Origin: Psilocybe azurescens
Taxonomy: Eukaryota > Basidiomycota > Agaricomycetes > Agaricales > Agrocybaceae
Reading direction: 5' to 3'
Length of the DNA stretch: 64,000 nt
Assembly: GCA_023853785.1 (NCBI GenBank)
Contig: JAJIRX010000961.1
Span: 62,001-126,000 of the forward strand
Part shown: piece after piece, positions 9,452 through 21,733 of the stretch
Numbering within the stretch: position 1 is the stretch's first letter
How the letters are laid out: the number at the start of each line of letters is the position of its first letter
Notes under the pieces: model-generated
Databases searched by the model: none
What the model was told of the DNA's origin: nothing
Seen by the model: the letters and a program-made list of their open reading frames with translations, nothing else
Position numbers and translations under genes: made by a program

Positions 9452-12122
9452 ATGCCTTCATTATTTGGTTCCAACATAGTTGTTACTGGAGGAACCTATC
9501 TGCAGTTCATTAATGATTCCAAAGGTATGCCACACCGATACATCATGCTATTCCACATATACAAGAGTTCTAGGTGGATGGGATCGCCTCGTGGAGGCTG
9601 CTTCACCTGCCGCATTCCATAACTCCGGAGACCGTCACGACCCTCCGAAATGCCATCCGAATACACGAGTCGCCGTATTGAAGAAGATAATGGATTGGAT
9701 CCACGGCCTTGATCCGGCGATGCAAAAGGCCTTGATTATGTGGCTGTATGGCCCGGCGGGAGCGGGCAAGTCGGCCATCGCGCAGTCGATCGCAGAACTA
9801 TGCTACGAGGAAGGGATTCTTATCGCAAGCTACTTCTTCTCCAGATTCGGTTCCACCAGAAACCACACACGCTCTCTCATTGCAACAATTGCATACCAAG
9901 CCTCGCTTTGCATTCCGAACATCAGAGAACGTATCAAAGCTGCAATCGACCACGACCCCTTGGTATTCGACCGCTCGCTCAGTGTTCAGATGTTGACTCT
10001 GGTCATCCAGCCCTTGCAAGATTACATTGGTTCCCATACTCCAGCTCCAGCTCGCGTCATCATTATCGACGGGCTCGACGAATGTGAAGACCGAGAAGGC
10101 CAGGTCGATATCTTAGCTACGATCTCGAAGGCCCTTGAACAACATCGTTTACCCTTTATCTTTCTTATCGCGAGTCGTCCTGAGCACGACATCAGAACTG
10201 CCTTCGGCTACGGATATCTCAAGGATATCGCGATGAGCGTGCCACTCGATGACGAATACCGCCCATCCGACGATATTCGCCTCTTTCTTCAAGACAGCTT
10301 CACCCAAATCAAGGAAACTCATCCATGCCGTGCAGATATTCCGGCTACATGGCCAGATGTTGAGATATTGGAAACCTTGGTGAAGAAATCATCTGGCCAA
10401 TTTATCTATGCATCGACCGTCATTAAATTCGTTAAATCCAGTCGTCATCGGCCGCCTCAGCGCTTGGAGATTGTTCTTGGACTCCGTCCGGCTCAGCGTG
10501 ATATGCCATTCGCTGAGCTTGATGCTCTGTATATGCATATTTTCTCGTCCGTGGAGGATCCTGAGGCAGTGTTGCAGATCTTAGCTTATGAATTTATCAC
10601 ATCACAGGAAATATACCACTACGGAGTTGATCTAGATCTATTCTCGCTCTTTCCAGAAGATGTTGTTGAATTGTTCTGTGATCTCACCTCGCTTGTTTCA
10701 GTCACGGTCCATAATTATGATGTCGAGTTGGATATTTTTCATGCGTCTCTTGAGGACTTTCTGCTGGACCAGTCAAGGTCACAACAATTCTGGATCGATT
10801 CCAAAATCTGGCATGCTAAATTTGCACATCTGTATATTCATTACATGAAAGGTGAGTTGGCAAATGCTGAGTTAATGCTGGAAGCTCAAGTAAAATTGAT
10901 AACAGATACACCGTACAGTCTCATCAACTATCTTACACTGCCCACTCTTCTTTCTCATTTTGAGAATGCCACGGCTACCCCAGACCTCCTTGAAGACCTC
11001 AGGCAAATCAGCATTTGGTCAATTTATCAGGACCCTATAGATCAAGTATATTTTCCCAAGTTTCTTGACTCCATCGCAAAGGTGGTATGTTCTAGCTTCC
11101 TCTACTCATCCATTGCCGAGTTTTGATCATTTACAATCCAATAGGGATTCGAAGATTGGCTCGAATTATACTCTCATCAACTCCACCTTTTCGACCAATA
11201 TGCACAAAGAGTCATGAAACAAATGTATTGTTGCCGAAACCTGACTGCTTTGGTCGCCGTTTTTAACTTGGGTGGAGATATGAAACAGTGGGATGAAGGC
11301 GCGCCTGTATTATTCCGGTTACACAAGCGCTACGGAAACCTTTACAAATTTTTCTTCAATGACACCACGAGTCCATATGACACCTACGAAGAATTTATTG
11401 GAGAGTTCCTCGGGGATTCCACCCGCTGCGGTACCTACAGGCTGACTGGTAGAAGGTATGCGATAGCCGCAGAGTATTTTCTGCATTACATATGCGATCA
11501 CATGGAACGCATCATGCCGTCAAGTGTTGCACTGCACTACTGGTGCGATCAGAGACGAAGAACCAAATTACTCTCCCATCGCAGATCCGCCGCCCCCAAC
11601 AGATTCCCAGCACACAAAGTCAAACAACACCCTCTTTGGGGGTGGGAACGGCATCGCCCATATCTATTACCGGAGCCATGTTCAGCTGCCTTTCGCCTTG
11701 CACTTCGTTGTCTCTTATTTGTGCTATGGCAAGCGGATAGGTCGGAAGAGTTAATTGCTTTAGCTCGCCGACCAATATTCTGGTCATTTTCATATATTTT
11801 CCGTCATCATACCAGGACTTCAAGGCGGGAAGTTGTTCGATATCTGGCGAGGGTAGACACAGGAGAGATATCGGTGCAAGAAAAGAGGAACGGAGAACAG
11901 CCTTTGGAGCCGTCACCCCCCTTTCCCCCTTCTCAATCTTATGCATGTCCGTGGGGCTGTTCCAGAAGCTACTACAAGAATGAGGATGAGGATGAGCACT
12001 GGGACGATTACGAGGGCGAGGATGAGGATGAGTGCGAGGACTGGGACTGGAACGGGGACGACGATGACCGGAGTGAGGACGTTTGGTTTGATGCTTGTGG
12101 AAGTTCCTACAGTGGATGTTAA
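9452..12122 (+). CDS. NACHT-domain NLR-like ATPase, copy 2 (intact, 853 aa)
   Basis: Joined exons 9452-9524, 9574-11084 and 11145-12122 give 854 codons including stop with no interruption. Intron 1 (49 nt, GTATGC...TCTAG) is required, because the start frame otherwise hits stops. Intron 2 (60 nt, GTATGT...CAATAG) removes an in-frame TGA. Residues 1-24 form a short Gly-rich lead (GGTYLQF). The NACHT domain follows: Walker A GPAGAGKS at 84-91, Walker B VIIIDGLDEC at 186-195, and a sensor-like IASRPE near 224. The C-terminal half (IFHASLEDFLLDQ, YFLHYICDHME) has no WD40, ankyrin or TPR repeats that I can see. The end is strongly acidic (Asp/Glu runs, about residues 800-845). NACHT proteins are cytosolic STAND ATPases that oligomerise on ligand sensing; fungal members are associated with heterokaryon incompatibility and innate-type responses. 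Ligand and output here are unknown. Confidence 0.9.
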
Positions 12123-12192
12123 ACTGACAAACTATTGAACAATCCTCCGTTTCTGTCGCGCATGTTTGACCTGAACTCCTTTAGGTAGCAGT

Positions 12193-12411
12193 ATGCTAGC
12201 CGACATCGACAAGCCAATTTCCGTGCCGCTTCATCCAACAGCTTGCAGTCAGGTCGCCGACCGCGAGTCAATTAATCAGTTAAATGTAACAATTTTCGTA
12301 CAACCAGGATCCGCTCCCCTAGTACCAATTTACGATGTGGAAGACGACTTATGTCTTGTCTCCTCCTGCCCCACAATTCCACACACAGTAGAAATAATTA
12401 GAAATAGTTAG
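12193..12411 (+). CDS. Small conserved ORF downstream of NACHT copy 2 (72 aa)
   Basis: Begins 70 bp after the NACHT stop: MLADIDKPISVPLHP..., with VPIYDVEDDLCLVSSCPTI near the end. The equivalent after copy 4 (34207-34419) is also open and similar (MLANIDK..., DDVGDDLGLIPSWPTI), whereas those after copies 1 and 3 are frameshifted. It could be a small gene, an alternative 3' exon of the NACHT gene, or conserved 3'UTR that happens to be open. I recognise no family. Confidence 0.35.
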   Translation: MLADIDKPISVPLHPTACSQVADRESINQLNVTIFVQPGSAPLVPIYDVEDDLCLVSSCPTIPHTVEIIRNS

Positions 12412-12681
12412 AAATAGTTGGAATTTATTTTTCTGTCTATAACGTCTTGAATCCTCATTGCAATCCATCGTACTTTATTCCGATGCAGCGGATATTCGTG
12501 TTGCAGACAATGGAAACGTCGAAGGTGATGGAGATCCACCAGCGTCACCTTGGAGCATTGGGAGCGCCCCCGCTTCCATACGTGCTTGCTGTAGCGCCTG
12601 ACCGCACTGTGTGCTCAGCTGCGAGTGTCGAATCAAGCGCGGCTTCAATGCATGCAATGAGTGATTCTTATATGGTCAGTT

Positions 12682-12710
12682 AGGAGGAGGAGGAGGAGGA
12701 GGAGGAGGAG
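12682..12710. repeat. (AGG)n trinucleotide microsatellite
   Basis: About 9.7 AGG/GGA units lie just before the coiled-coil gene B donor site. They replace the Gln/Glu-rich exon 1 found in other copies. Confidence 0.85.
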
Positions 12711-12719
12711 AGAAGGCGC

Positions 12720-15700
12720 CGTATGCAGTGCGGGAGTACCAGCTTGCGCGGAAGGACAAAGAAGTATGTGAATTTCCAGCTCTGCGCTAGCTTTGCCTGC
12801 ATGTGAATCCTGATTCACACTCATTTTCTCTCTGCCATGTCTCCCTCTCCTCTCCCTCTCCTCACTGTCAGTGTCACCCCGCAAAACTCAGATATCACTA
12901 CACGCAAGATAACCTCCCTCCTCACTGCGCACAGAACCCTCCTTGCTAAGCCCTCCCTGCTGCACTCGCGCTTCCTCGATGTGCGGGCATGCGAGGAGGC
13001 AAGGGAGGGTGTGCAGAGGGAGAGGGATGAGTTGAGGAAGCGGGTAGAGAGGCTTGTCGAGAGAGGTGTGTGGGTTTTCTTTTGCTTTGTCTTTCTACAT
13101 ATTGAGTGAACGCGAATTTTTGATAATAACGTGTTTGTAGTGCAAGGGGAGCACGATTATATGGCCTGTCAGCCGGATGCAACTGTCAACTCTCGCAGGT
13201 ACGAAATAACACGCATACACTGCATACGCTGTATAACCTCACACGCACATTCTATCCAATCCTATTATTGCTGCAAATGAAGATCCTGGCGTTATCGTGC
13301 ATCACCCAATCCCGCCACATCGTCCCCACTCTCGTCCTCACTCTTCCATATCCCCCTTCCACCTCTCCTCGAGCTCAATCAACCTCAACCCCAACCTCTA
13401 CGCACCGCGCATATCCCACTTCCTCTCCACGCAGCTCTCCCCCTAACAAGCAGCGCATGCACGCACGCAAGCCCGTGTTGCGGCACTCGAGGAGAGAGTC
13501 GCAAGGCGGGAGGCAAAGTTGGAGGGGTTTGTTTGTACGAAGGGGGGTGCGTGCAGGCCAGCGAGAGATACAGAGAGAAACAGAGGAGTAAAGAGAGAGG
13601 AGAGGAGAGGGACGGGCAGCATTATAGGGTGTGGGAGGGGAGGAGCGGTGATAGTGTAGGCGTGTACACAGGGATATGGATACGAGAAAAGGGGGTGAGG
13701 GTGGTTTGGATGAGCGGGGTGGTCGTGGTCGTGGTGATGGTGATGGTGAGGAGGAGAGGTGTGGAAGCACAGAGACAGAGAGGGGGGCAGAGGAGGGGGA
13801 TGAGGGGGAGACGGAGGAAGCGCAGATCATCGCGATGCTCGACGTGACGGTTGCGCAGAACCGGATGCTCAGGCGCGACATCAGGGAGTTGAGCGCGCGC
13901 GTGAGTGTTTGCTTGCTATTTTTTGCGTTTCTTCCTCTTGTTCTCCCTGTAATTCGTGGTTCTGCCTGTTATTTTGTTCTTGTTTCCACTGTGCATTCGC
14001 ATTGTTTGATCCCTTTGTTCTTTCCTTCCCCATTCATTATATGTGATTTTGCTTTCTTCCTACTATCTGTCTATCCAATATTACCTCATTTTTTTGCTCT
14101 CACTTTTTCATGCTTTTTGATTTTGATTTTTCATTCTCTCTTCTAAATGTTGAGTTTTGTTCCGCACACTGACTACTCTTTATTTCTTTTTATATAGCGC
14201 GCTAGTGCGAGGGCGGCATCTGCATCTGTGCCTGCCTCCGCTGTTTCTTCATCGTCATCGACGGCCACTTCAACGCCTCGAGTTTCTTCGGACAAAAACA
14301 ACATCTACACTAAGAGAGCGGCTACCTTGACTCGGACATTGACTTTCGATGCTCCTACTCGTGCTCGTGCTTATGCTTCTTCATCAGAATCCAATTCCAA
14401 GCCTAGAACTATTGCTAGCGGCCGTGCTCGTGCATTTTCACCACCACCGCCGCTACCGCTGCCGCCGCCACGTTTTCCACCACCACCAACATTAGCTCCT
14501 GCACCCGCTACTGAAAACCTCAACCTCAACCCCAGACACGGACACAGACGCACACGCACACGCACATATTGCAAAAGCCTTGAGCGGGAGGTAGGAGAGC
14601 TCGGCGGGCGAGTTGATATGTTGGTGCGTGAGCGGGGGGCGTGGGGGCTGTTGTTGGTGCGAGGAGTGCAGGTGGTTCTGGATCCGGTTCAGGTTCAGGT
14701 TCTTGCTTTGGTCCTTGCTCTGGTTCTGGGACGGGTGTTGGTTCAGACAAGCAGGCCCAGAGAACGACAGGCGGGATGAACGCAGCGATGCGCACGTCCG
14801 CATCGTTGGAAGACCCTTTGGAAGACCCTTTGGAGGACCTGCGATATCGGGTGTACCGTTTGGAAGCGTAGCGTGCGCGGTGCGTTTTTGCGTTTTTGCT
14901 TTTTTGCTTTTTACATTCTCCCCTTTGCCTCTTTTTTCGTTTTCGTTTTCTTTTTTTTTTTTCGTTTATTTCCTGCATAGCACACGTGCCTGTTGGTTTT
15001 GTTCTTCGTGGGGCTCGCGGCGGTGGGAGTGCTTCAAGTTTTTTTGTTTTTGGACGGGATTTTCTGTTTTCTAATTTGACGCAACGCAACGCGTTACATG
15101 ATGAATAGATTGAAGAGAATGCTGAGGATATGCATCGGAATGGTGGGTCGGTGGTGCAGGATCAGATGCGGGATCAGGGGCGAGAGCGGAGGGCAAGAGA
15201 ATGAGATGTGCACGTGGATTTGGGTGTGGGTAACGTGACGCAGGACGCGGCGGAAGAGGGGGAAGGGGCTTGCGCATCTATCCGGACAGAGTTCTCAGCG
15301 CGAGGAGGAGGATCAGGGGTGAGAGGAGGAGGAGCGAGAGCAGGCTTATGCCGAACAGGAGGATGGTGGCCGTGGGCGGTTGATATCGCCGCTCGGCGTC
15401 CCTTCGCCTGCAGAGGAGCAAGAGGTGCATCAGATATGCGTCTTTTGTCTTTCGTTTCCTGGTTTTTTTTTACGACTCTCTGTTTTATCGACCCCTTTTT
15501 TCTTGCTCATGCTTTTGTTATCAGTACTTGTTATTGGTTTCAGAAAAAGTTATTTTCGACTCTTTCATATATTTTCGACATTCTTTTTCGTTTTCGTGTT
15601 CGTTTTTCCATGTTCTTTTTTTCCCCTTTTTTTCCGTCTCTCTGACACGGCCATTTCCGCCTCTATCTCCGGCCACGCAGGCTCTATTTACATTTCTCCC

Positions 15701-15868
15701 TCTGCTCCTCCAGCACTTGTTCCCGTTCATGTTCCCGATGTACCGAATCAATGGACGACATCGACAATGAAGACGGGAGACAGGGACGACGAGATGTCGA
15801 TGGAGCTCGCGACGCTGCTGATGCCTACCAGTGTGATATCTATGTCTGTTCATAATTCTTGGAGTCGT
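12720..15868 (+). pseudogene. Coiled-coil/acidic-tail gene, copy B (degenerate)
   Basis: Exon 1 is rearranged: only the final YQLARKDKE part before the GTATGTG donor (near 12775) is recognisable. Exon 2 (ITSLLTAHRTLL..., ACEEAREGVQRERDELRKR, VERLVER, about 12908-13070) lacks the central heptads present in copy C. The next small exon has lost bases. Around 13430-13540 are pieces of the ARTQAR-type exon. 13800-13900 encodes ETEEAQIIAMLDVTVAQNRML, and the exon after 14205 is Ser/Thr/Pro-rich. 15645-15860 matches the EMSMELATLLMPTSVISMS exon of copies C and F, and similarity then stops. C+T-rich introns separate the exons. No intact open frame could be assembled. Confidence 0.45.
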
Positions 15869-17700
15869 TTCTGTGCACCTAGGTTCTTTCGGCCCATTTT
15901 CGATTGGGCAGCGATCGAGAAACTTAGGCCTGTGGCATGTCGGGATGTCGCATCGCTTGAAGGCCCCGCCGCCACCGCCCGATATTACAAGTTGGGAGAT
16001 TTGGTAATGGTTTGAACCTCGGGGAGCGTGACAAAATTTTCCCCGAGGACACCACATCCAACATCCATGTCAACACGCCAAACCCTCTTCATATCCATTC
16101 TGCGCATGCCGGAGATGTAGAGCTGTAGTAGGTATTAACGCGGTGGGATATTCGACCCTAACCTCGGAGACTTCATCGGAGGCCCGGGACGGGTGGGTTT
16201 TGCGTGCGTACAGTAGAGGAGGCCCGGGAGAAAGTAGATATGGATCGGGCGTGGAGGTTGTTTAATACAATCAAATGAGGGGGTGGGATAGCTGGACTGG
16301 ACCGGAGTGGATATCTGTTCATCCTCAGTACACTATGTACCTCAGAACGATAAGAAACAAGATGAAGAAATCTGAAAACAGAGATAGAAACAAAGATATG
16401 AAAACGAAGACGGAGACCAAGGCTCCCCGGCAACGGGCGACGGACTACGGGCCTTCTGATCTGACTCGGAAGGTGTATCAATTCTGGAATGTAATCCCAC
16501 GAGCTATTTTAATGGGGGTTCGTCCGTCCGTCCATTTGCCTGTCCGTGTAGATATCTGTGTGGACATGTCCGCATATAAGTACAATAACAAGTATGCTAC
16601 TTACTGTAATCTCCAAAATTTCCGTTGGAAAAATGAGCAGTGGGTGTTGGGCCTGGCTCTATATGGTCTACGGACTTTGTATGCGCTAAGGTACGGGCTA
16701 GAGTCTAAGTGCCAAGAATTAATGTCTGGAGGCACCACTTCAATGATGGACGGCGGGGGAAGTAATGAGATGGGATGGAAGTCGATTCAAGGCAGGTCTG
16801 GGAGCAGGAGGAGGAAAAGAGGAGACGGATTGATCGTGGAGTCTTTTTAATATAATGAGGGGGTATGAGATGAGGCAAATCACGACGGCTATGTATTCAG
16901 AGCAGTAAAAGGTGGGAGGAGGATGAGGAGAACAATACGCGGATTTCATTGTTGAAACTGGGAATTTAAATCTTAAACTGTACAGCCTCCATCTGATGCA
17001 TTAACAGGAAAAATAAAAATTCCAAAAAAGAAAACGCGCAGACCCAGAGGGAAAACTAAAATTATGCAAGATGCAAAAGCCGGGGTTCGTTGAGTAACGT
17101 TATGTGCATGTTAGAATTGGCACAAAGGAAAGGAGACAAAAGAAAAGACAAAGGAAAACCTCGCGCCGGGTTGCGAATCTGCGATGCATGTACATGTACA
17201 TATTAGTCTACATACTGACACTTGAAATGGATGATGGGGAGGATGGGTGGGATGATAGAAGAAACCTCGTATGAGGCTGAAGCCTGACTGTGTAGGGAAG
17301 GGCGTGCCTCCTGCCCCATGCAGGCCGGCCAGCGAAGGAGAGAAGAGGATATATAAAGCATGGTTGCAAATTCAACAACAATAGACAAAGCATATACGAA
17401 GTGTCATCATGAATTATGATGCATGCGCCAGATGCCCATGAAGCGAGAGAACAGCATTGCGCATGTATGTTCCAAGTACATTGTACAGTCCGAGCAATCA
17501 AAAAAATCAAGCCGAGAAGTCGCAGTTGTGCTGATGTGATATTAAATTGAACGGAAAAGTGAGTTCGTGCTGATATAACGATAGCATTGGGCTGGCACTT
17601 CAGCATTGATGGGTTCCAGTTGTGCGAGCGCCAACACCGACGCTGAATCAGGTAGTTCGTGGTTGGATATGTGTGTTTAGAGAAATTTCGTGGGATGGAA
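15869..17700. other. Spacer without recognisable gene
   Basis: Similarity to the other modules ends near 15868 and resumes near 17740. ORFs here, including one at 16275-16850, lack recognisable domains. Two G-rich blocks (about 16200-16290 and 16790-16870) resemble each other loosely as direct repeats. I could not assign a function. Confidence 0.35.
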
Positions 17701-17739
17701 GAAGCTTAGTCACCAGACAAAGAATATAGCATGAGAGAA

Positions 17740-18055
17740 ACAGTCGCAGTTGAGTCGTGTCTATTGGATGAGAACGAGTTGGTTGCGGTCGAGCCCCGAA
17801 TGTGAACGACCGGGTGGGCCGAGCAGCCCACAGTTCCATTTCTGGAACCTACCCTAACCCTAAGAAGCGCGAGCCGGGCAACATGCTCGCCAACTTATCC
17901 ATCTCTTCCAACCTGCTATTGCAATGCTCAACGTCTGCAGGTTTTATGTCTGCACATAATATCTATCTGTGACTGTGATATTACTTTCGTAATACCTGAT
18001 TTTTGGAATTCTGACTGGGATCTTAACTGGACTTATTGTTGCCTCACCGTGCGCC
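17740..18055 (+). promoter_or_regulatory. 5' block before coiled-coil gene C, with telomere-like motif
   Basis: GGATGAGAACGAG..., GGGCCGAGCAGCCC and then CTACCCTAACCCTAAGAAGCG (17849 onward) are shared with the region around 37080-37156 and 53410. The CTACC at 17849-17853 is the empty equivalent of the site occupied by gypsy-1. The following TTTATGTCTG and CTGGGATCTTAACTGG are shared with other copies. It is probably promoter/5'UTR DNA. Exon 1 of the gene appears deleted at its right edge. Confidence 0.45.
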
Positions 18056-21012
18056 TCACTGTCACCGCTCCCCACCCTCCCCACCCTCATTCTTCATCAT
18101 AAAAACCACACACACCAGATAGCATCCCTCCTCACTACGGGCACAACCCACCTTGCCAAGTTCTCCTTCCTACACTCGCGTCTCCTCGACGCGCTTGACA
18201 CGCTTGATACACACGCACAGGAGAACACGGAGCTGCTCAGGGAGCTTGGAGCTATGTGTAGGAACGTGCGGGTGTGCGAGTTGGTGAGGGAGCGGGTGCA
18301 GAGGGAACGGTATGGGTTGAAGGAGGAGATTGGGATGCTTGTTGAAAGAGGTGCATGGGTTTTCTTTTTGCTTTGGTTGGTTGTTTCCTTCTATTGGGTG
18401 TACGCGAGTTTTTGATGATGATGTGTTTGTGTAGTGCAAGTGGAGCACGATTATAAGAAGTGGCCTGTCAGTTGTATGCAGCTGTCGAGTCTTGCAGGTA
18501 CGAAATATAACGCACAACTGTACACTGCCTGATCGCACACGCATATTCTATCATTTCTACAGATGAAGGTCCCGGCATAACAGTGCACCAGCCAACCCTG
18601 CCACATCGTTTCCACTCTCTACCGTATCTCCCTCCCACCCCTTCTCAATCACCCCCAGCCGATACCCATATGCACCCCAGGTAGCGCACCTCTCCACCCA
18701 ACTCTCTACCGAGCAAGCAGCGCATGCACAAACGCAAGATTGCACGGCGGCGCTCGAGGCGCATGTGGCGAGGAGGGAGGTGGTGTTGGAGAGGTGTGTC
18801 GGTATGAAGGGGATGCGTGTGGGGTAACGAGAGACACTGAGAGATAAGAGAGAAGAGGATGGGGACGAGGTGGAGACGGAAGAAGAGCAGATCACTGCGA
18901 TACTCAACATGACTGTTGCACGGAACCGGATGCTCGAGAGCGAGATCAGTGGGCTGAGCGCGCGGGTGAGTATCTACCTACTATTTTTGCATTTCTTCCT
19001 TTAGTTCTCCCTGTCATTCTCGTTCTCGTTTCCACTGTGCATCCGCATTTTTTTTTAATCTATGCTTTTTTCCTTCCTCGCTCATTATATGCGTTTTTGC
19101 TTCCTTCCTAGTATCTACTTAGTATAACCTCGTCTTTTGGCTCTTGCTTTTTTTTGTACGTTTTTCGTTCTTCTGATTTTGATCTTTCATTCTCTTTTTT
19201 CTAAATGTTAAGTTGTTTTCTGCACTCTGACTTTTGCTTTATTTTTTATTTAGCTCGCTAACGCGAAGGCGGCATCTGCATCTGTGGCTGCCTCCACTGC
19301 TCCTTCATCGTCACCTGTACACGATATATGTCGACCGGAATAACCACACCCTCACGTCCCATCTTGCACGCCCCAGCCATGGCTTTTTCCATTTGCCCGA
19401 GCGAGATGTGAACATGGGCATGGGTGTAGATGCGGACAGTGCGAAGCCGCACTCGGAAGAGGGGCTTGCACGTCGATCTCGACAAAGTCACCAGCACGAG
19501 GATCAAAGCGCCTATGCTGAACAGGACGATGGGGACCGTGGGCGGCGTGGACGGTCGACATCACCGCTCGGCGTCCCTGTCATCGGACTTAGGCTTGGAG
19601 AGGAAAAAGAGCACGAGCGAGAGGTGTGTAACATTTTTCATGCATTATCATTTTTTCCCATTTTTTTCCGTCCCTATTTTTGTTGCGTTTTTGTCCAGGT
19701 TTTTTTGTTTCATGTTGAGAAGCGATGTATCAATTGCATGGGTCCATGGGCCCCTCATATATTTACCACACTGCGCCTGATTGCATTCCTTTATGTACTC
19801 ACATTCTTTTCAATTTACTGTTTTTATTTCTTTCGATAAACTAAAACACGAAAGTTTTCACATTCCTGGATTCGATTGATCTTGCTGACCCCCTCTTTTG
19901 TTCTTTCTCTCTAGATTGTGTTCGCGCAAAGGAATACGAACGCGAACACGAACGCCCTCAACGACACTAGCTCGTCGGACATGGCCATATCCATGTCCGC
20001 CTCCGTCTCCGGCGACGGATGCTCTGTTTCCATTCGTCCCTCTGCTCTTCCTCCAGCATCCGTTCCCGTTCCTGCTCTGCCTCCCGTCCATGTTCCTGAT
20101 ATGCCAAATTTAACGCACGCCGACAACGAAGATGGCGACGCGGACGGCGAGATACCGATGGAGCTCGCGATGTCGCTGATGCGTACGAGTGTGATCTCAA
20201 TGTCTTTGCTTGATTCGGAGAGAGTGGAGGGGGAAGAGGTTGGAGGTTGTGATGGAGATCATCAGGGGGATTGCGCGGTGCATCTGCGTCAATCGCTGGA
20301 TGAAGGGCATGGTCGAGGACTCGAAGTCGGAATCAGGACTATCCAAACGATGAAGATCAGGGTTGCGATCATCAAGACGAATATCAATATGAAGATGAAG
20401 ACGAACAGCAGGAAGAGTCTGACGGCGTTGACGATGACGATGGTGATGATGGGGATCAGCGAGATAGAGATGTAACGATGCGATCGCCGTTTGTGATGGC
20501 GTCGCCGGTGTTGTTGCTGTCAGAGCAGAATGTTGGGAATGAGGAGCAGCAGGTCATTGTGCGTAGGCAGCGAAATGCAGAAGCTGATTCTGTGGTAGCT
20601 CCAGCGCCAGATCAGGCTTCGGCGCAAATAAGCGCGATCACTACCAGCGGCATCTGCGTGCGCTGCGGCGGCGCTGTCAAGTAGCGCTCTGCCCTCACCT
20701 AGCGTTCTTCACCTCGACCTCGACCTCGCTCTTGATGGCCTTGGCACTGATTCAGATGACTTTGATTCTCTGAATGATGGCGAAGATGATCGCCCCAATC
20801 GTGATGGCTATGATGTTGACTCCGACCGCGATAGTTATGATGTCGACAGCGAAAGGGAATCGTTTTCGTTTGAGGCGGTGTGCGAGCGGCAGCTTGAGAG
20901 GCAGCAGGTCGCGTGTGCGGCGCTGTCGGCATTGATGTTTGAGGCTGGGTTAGAGGAGGGGTTGGGGTGTTTGGGGAGGCGTGAAGCGGGTCCGGGGCAT
21001 CATGCAAGCTGA
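18056..21012 (+). pseudogene. Coiled-coil/acidic-tail gene, copy C (best-preserved 3' half)
   Basis: Exon 1 is missing. Exon 2 (about 18120-18352) is a clear Leu-heptad helix (LLDALDTLDTHAQENTELL, VQRERYGLKEEI). The next exon reads VEHDYKKWPVS. An exon near 18570-18830 encodes HLSTQLSTEQAAHAQTQ. Then comes EEEQITAILNMTVARNRML, followed by a long C+T-rich intron. From 19918 the frame reads ISMSASVSGDG..., then an acidic block (YEDEDEQQEESDGVDDDD, about 20400-20460), then TMRSPFVM. A final exon at about 20710-21012 is acidic with repeated DVDSDRD-type runs and ends at TGA 21010-21012. Frame changes between blocks prevent one continuous model, so some may be unrecognised introns. It precedes NACHT copy 3 by about 720 bp. 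Confidence 0.5.
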
Positions 21013-21580
21013 AGGAGGGAATGAGGAAGCGATGGTGGACCAAGATCAGGACCTGGATGAGCATCGGGATCGGACGATGGGATATTCGTTGCGTTGGTCA
21101 ACATAGCAGGATTTCATGTTTGCTTTTTTGTGTTTTCATTTGGGGTGATGTAAATTGACATGGGGTATATGTACTGTTGTGATATAGGTTTCTGTCACCG
21201 TGTTTTCGAACTTGTTGTCTTGTTTGGTGTAAGGGAATATGTGAGGCATATGACTACGACGTTCGTTCAAGTTTCAATATGGCTGGGTAATGCAATGAAA
21301 TAGCAATGTTACATATTACTACGCTCCAACACTAACCCACATGTCGAGAATGTGAGGCCTCTATCAATTCCAAGCCACTCGAGATTACTTCTTTCGTTCT
21401 CGATATTGATTACAAATCCAGCGATTGTCGCATTCTGCGAGGCCGTACAATCCTATCCTATAGACTTGGCAAATTCAGTATCAACCTGTGACTGAAATCC
21501 GTCTTTGTGCCGGCGATGTGAGGGCGGTGCTATGTCGATATTTATAAGAACACTTACATTACCCACCATCCAATCTAAAC
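21013..21580. other. Spacer between coiled-coil gene C and NACHT copy 3
   Basis: No gene seen. It is partly shared with 30990-31310 and 55990-56460 (TTCAAGTTTCAATATG, GTAATGCAATGAAATAG, TTTGTGCCGGCGAT), so it belongs to the duplicated module and probably holds the 3' end of the coiled-coil gene. Confidence 0.45.
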
Positions 21581-21733
21581 TTATTACACATGCACGCACA
21601 TGAACGACAGAACCCTAATATTGGTATCAGTTGGGTATTAATTGACGTATTCCCACAACACAGCAAAGCACCACAAACATTTGCCCTTGTCTTGAACCAT
21701 CACTATCATCTGCCCCAATATCGATCCCCACCT

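Noticed and set aside
16275..16850. 191-aa ORF in the spacer after coiled-coil gene B
   Set aside because: No domain, no paralogue in the other modules and no clear gene context; likely chance.
17849..17865. CCCTAACCCTAAG as a telomere or chromosome end
   Set aside because: Only about two units, internal, and repeated as part of the duplicated module.
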